From contig DAOVGO010000162.1 in the NCBI GenBank assembly GCA_030672345.1, positions 1 through 7,384 of the forward strand: 7,384 nucleotides of DNA, given 5' to 3'. Positions 5,145-7,384 of this stretch are shown here, one piece after another (the first letter of the stretch is position 1; each line of letters opens with the position of its first letter). The notes below the pieces were generated by a model. That model searched no databases, was not told where the DNA came from, and saw only the letters and a list, made by a program, of their open reading frames with translations. A program made the position numbers and the translations under genes. Origin of the DNA: Methanosarcinales archaeon (GTDB lineage Archaea; Halobacteriota; Methanosarcinia; Methanosarcinales; Methanogasteraceae).

Positions 5145-6400
5145 TTTGTATAACCAAACGCACGATCGAAAATCGCGCCTGCCACCACATCTTTCGCACC
5201 GCTGACATGGGAGATCTCGTTATTTTTGCTGATGATCCACACCTCTCCTTCATCACCGCCCATGCTCTCCGCGGTATTCGCGACGATCATAGCAAGCCCA
5301 TATCGACCCATCGCGTCCTTCGCACGCCTGATCAGCACGTCGCCCCCGGCAGTCTCCAGCTTGAACCCGACGACCACAAGATCTGGATGCGCACCCCGTA
5401 CCGCCTCAAGCAACTTTCCTGTCGGGCGCAGGGTAAGTGTCAGTTGACCGCCCGATCGTATCTTACCTGCAGACTGATCGGGCGTGTAATCAGAGATCGC
5501 AGCAGCACTGATCAGCAGGTCATACCCTTCATCGGTCCCAAGCTCGGCAAGCACAGCATCGGTCATCTCTCCTGCCGTCTCTGCATAGATCTCTCTGATG
5601 CCTGCAAAACCGATGTCCCCCTGATGCACGATCGTCACATCTGCGCCGCGCCTGAAAGCCTCATAAGCAAGCGCAATTCCCATCTTCCCTGATGCCCTGC
5701 TCGTAATTATACGCACAGGATCAATCGGCTCTGCGGTTGCCCCGCTGGTGATCAACACCCTCCTACCGGCAAGCGATGAGCCGCAAAGCGCCCGCTCTGC
5801 CCATCGCACAATATCCCCGGTCTTCGCGATCTTTGCTTTCCCTTCCTCGATCACAGGATCGATGATCATGACTCCATGACTCCTCAGCACGTCGATGTTC
5901 CCGCGCACGAGCGGGTTGTACATGCTCTCGTGCATGGCGGGCGCGATTGCGACTGGAAGCCCTGCGCCTATCGCAGTCGTCGCAAAGATCGAGACGAGCG
6001 TATCAGGGATGGCGTGTGCGATCTTTCCGATGGTGCTTGCAGTGCACGGCGCAATCAGCAGCAGATCAGCAGCGCTATCGCCCATACCAACGCTATCGCC
6101 CTCGCCACCGCAACACTCTACCCACGAGACCCTGCCAGTCCACTGCGTGATCGGACGCCGCCCTGTTGCGCATTCGATCGCGTCCGGGTGGATGATCCGC
6201 TGCGCAGATTCGGACATCACCGCCTGCACCACAGCACCGCGGCGGATCAGTTCATGCGCCAGTTCGATGGTCCGCACAGCCGCGATGCTGCCGGTGATGC
6301 CGAGCACGACCGTTCTGCCTGCAAGCGTCTCAGGCAGAGCGCCGCCACCTGCCGTTCTTTCCACCGGTTTGACTTGTTCTGTCCGTTTCATAAACAACAT
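5135..6400 (-). CDS. coaBC: Bifunctional phosphopantothenoylcysteine synthetase/decarboxylase (CoaBC), with altered key residues
   Basis: CoaBC joins cysteine to 4'-phosphopantothenate and decarboxylates the product to 4'-phosphopantetheine for coenzyme A. At 421 residues it is full length. The FMN-dependent CoaC half spans about 28-205: GITGSIAAVRTIEL (34-47), ADLLLIAPCTASTIGKIAHA (111-130), PAMHESM (154-160, the archaeal form of PAMN) and EEGKAKIAKTGD. The CoaB half spans about 211-415: ITSGATAEPIDPVR (217-230), ASGKMGIALA, SAAISDY (298-304), GKIRSGG and VVVGFKLET. Two expected catalytic residues differ. The His that follows TG-x-(V/I)-x in homologues is Trp93, and the Asn of ISN-x-SSGKMG is Ser234 (AGC). 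A glycine-rich insertion CGGEGDSVGMGDS follows Trp93. Start is ATG 6400 or ATG 6391; no ribosome binding site is visible. The gene lies 164 bases downstream of moeA on the same strand. Confidence 0.9.
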   Translation of the reverse strand: MLFMKRTEQVKPVERTAGGGALPETLAGRTVVLGITGSIAAVRTIELAHELIRRGAVVQAVMSESAQRIIHPDAIECATGRRPITQWTGRVSWVECCGGEGDSVGMGDSAADLLLIAPCTASTIGKIAHAIPDTLVSIFATTAIGAGLPVAIAPAMHESMYNPLVRGNIDVLRSHGVMIIDPVIEEGKAKIAKTGDIVRWAERALCGSSLAGRRVLITSGATAEPIDPVRIITSRASGKMGIALAYEAFRRGADVTIVHQGDIGFAGIREIYAETAGEMTDAVLAELGTDEGYDLLISAAAISDYTPDQSAGKIRSGGQLTLTLRPTGKLLEAVRGAHPDLVVVGFKLETAGGDVLIRRAKDAMGRYGLAMIVANTAESMGGDEGEVWIISKNNEISHVSGAKDVVAGAIFDRAFGYTKVP

Positions 6401-6493
6401 TCAGGTATTACTGCTATCGTAATTAATCATTCTCACTGTGGTTCCGGAGATGCCCCGCAATGTTGGAAGGATTGGCGGATCACCTGTGGACAT
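6401..6493 (-). CDS. Possible 30-residue leader ORF ending at the coaBC start
   Basis: An ORF from ATG 6493 to TGA 6403-6401 encodes MSTGDPPILPTLRGISGTTV plus MINYDSSNT after an Arg. Its stop is immediately followed by the coaBC ATG (TGAATG), as expected for a coupled leader or small upstream gene. A GGAGAT lies about 15 bases before its ATG, too far to be convincing. The predicted coaBC TATA-like element lies inside it, which argues against translation. No homology is recognised. Confidence 0.18.
   Translation of the reverse strand: MSTGDPPILPTLRGISGTTVRMINYDSSNT
6418..6428 (-). promoter_or_regulatory. Weak TATA-like element before coaBC
   Basis: The minus strand reads GATTAATTACG, centred about 23 bases before the ATG at 6400. 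This would give a leaderless transcript, consistent with the missing ribosome binding site. The match is weak, and coaBC could instead be read from the moeA promoter. The rest of the gap at 6401-6564 shows two copies of CTATCGT (6414-6420 and 6521-6527) and nothing else I can name. Confidence 0.25.
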
Positions 6494-6564
6494 GGTACGA
6501 ATTTTTCTATCTCCAATTAACTATCGTGGATTAGGACATCACCAATCATTCATTGTGAATTCCC

Positions 6565-7384
6565 TTATGTCGCTGTCAGAATCGTCTGTTGATCCGCTTG
6601 CCCCCGAGCACATACAGAGAGAAGCGTCCTGATCTTCTCTGAATCGATCCGATCTTGCAGAACCGCGAAAATGCATTCCTGATCCCCTAAAAGGATCCCG
6701 CGTGTAATCGAGAGCTCAGGCAGACCCTGCAGACCTGATAGTCTGTCGGCATGGGGCGGGACTGCGGCAGCATCTGCTATTCCATTTCGCACGGCATCGA
6801 TGCTGGCAGTGACGCCTGCATGGATCGCCCGCACACGAAACGGCAGCATCCTGGCAAGCATGTCCACGGCATCAGGCGGCGTGCCAACGAGCACGAAATC
6901 AGATGTAGACTGCTCACCGAATAGCACGACCTCGACCTGGTCCCCTGCTTCCATGATCTCAACATCCGGAAGAATCTCGATGAAACCGTCAGCCGATGCA
7001 AGCGTGGTGATTGCACCAGAACCCCGCTGTACCGGAAACGCACAATCACCCACCAGCGCGACCGGCAGGAGCTGGTGCCGCCCGGCAGACTGGACGCGTG
7101 TTCCAAGCACAGCCTGACTGCGCTTCACTACGGTCTCATAGCCAAGAACGTCGCGTATTCTCGGCGCCACCAGATAATGAAACATGCTTAGCGCAGATGT
7201 CGGAAATCCAGGTAATCCTATAACTGGCTTTTCCATTTTTGCTATTATCATCGGCTTTCCCGGCTTGATATTGATTCCATGTGCAAGAATCTCGCCATGC
7301 TCCTCCAGGATATGGGGCATGATATCCCCTGACCCGGCAGACGTGCTGCCTGATGTAAGAACCAGATCACATGTTGAAATCGCT
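6565..7384 (-). CDS. moeA: Molybdopterin molybdenumtransferase MoeA-like, with short PBP-like C-terminal domain (5' end missing)
   Basis: The gene enters from the right edge; the last 272 or so residues are in the window. MoeA inserts molybdate (or tungstate) into adenylylated molybdopterin in the cytosol. The pterin-binding domain shows DLVLTSGSTSAGSGDI (7368-7321), the equivalent of the GG-x-S-x-G-x-x-D motif, then GINIKPGKP and GLPGFPTSA (7218-7192), the GLPGNP motif. The MoeA C-terminal beta domain follows, from about SAGRHQLLPVALVGD (starting near 7086) to EAGDQVEVVLFGE (6949-6911). The last 115 residues (from about 6912) resemble the first part of the periplasmic-binding-like domain fused to many archaeal MoeA proteins (AIHAGVTASIDAVRNGIADA), but that domain is usually nearer 200 residues. 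It may be a shortened ligand-sensing domain or a truncation. coaBC follows on the same strand. Confidence 0.85.
   Translation of the reverse strand, partial: AISTCDLVLTSGSTSAGSGDIMPHILEEHGEILAHGINIKPGKPMIIAKMEKPVIGLPGFPTSALSMFHYLVAPRIRDVLGYETVVKRSQAVLGTRVQSAGRHQLLPVALVGDCAFPVQRGSGAITTLASADGFIEILPDVEIMEAGDQVEVVLFGEQSTSDFVLVGTPPDAVDMLARMLPFRVRAIHAGVTASIDAVRNGIADAAAVPPHADRLSGLQGLPELSITRGILLGDQECIFAVLQDRIDSEKIRTLLSVCARGQADQQTILTAT

Noticed and set aside
4932..5153. Plus-strand open frame of 73 codons running out of the second winged-helix gene
   Set aside because: It overlaps the confident gene end, has no ribosome binding site, and its composition (Cys, His, Arg, Ser) looks non-coding.
5876..6520. 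Long plus-strand open frame of 214 codons opposite coaBC
   Set aside because: It is rich in His, Arg, Cys and Ser in a pattern typical of a reverse-strand shadow, and the opposing frame has clear CoaBC motifs throughout.

Overview
The window reads as a piece of a mid-GC euryarchaeal chromosome, most likely from the Methanosarcinales / Syntrophoarchaeia / ANME-like radiation. That placement is inferred from several things: archaeal TATA boxes about 25-30 bases before starts, GGTG/GAGGTG-type ribosome binding sites, a DUF2551-like protein (a family I know only from methanogen-related archaea), a CoaBC with the archaeal PAMHESM motif, and a MoeA with a periplasmic-binding-protein-like tail. No rRNA, tRNA, CRISPR array or insertion sequence is visible. 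Genes are tightly packed and no gene-free stretch exceeds about 230 bases.

Layout. The left edge holds the first codons of a leftward purL-like gene. A divergent promoter region with two overlapping inverted repeats separates it from a rightward pair: a precorrin-2 dehydrogenase (sirohydrochlorin synthesis, feeding siroheme, heme and F430) overlapping by one base with a membrane-anchored TPR protein. That pair ends exactly where a leftward thioredoxin gene ends. Upstream of the thioredoxin, on the same strand, lies a stand-alone response regulator with a helical tail and no DNA-binding domain. A second divergent intergenic region, with four copies of ACAATCG arranged two per strand, separates it from a rightward enolase gene. 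Next comes a translationally coupled pair of small winged-helix-like proteins (DUF2551-like plus an unrecognised partner). The right third is leftward: the 3' two-thirds or so of a moeA-like gene with a short PBP-like tail, a 164-base gap, then coaBC for coenzyme A synthesis.

How the genes relate. Most are housekeeping and cofactor genes (purine, tetrapyrrole, glycolysis/gluconeogenesis, molybdopterin, CoA), with a thioredoxin and signalling proteins between them. I do not see a defence system or other large new system. The strongest unexplained signals are the ACAATCG cluster between the response regulator and enolase, the overlapping palindromes before the tetrapyrrole gene, the loss of expected catalytic residues in both halves of CoaBC, the possible AUA start of the response regulator, and the coupled two-gene winged-helix operon.
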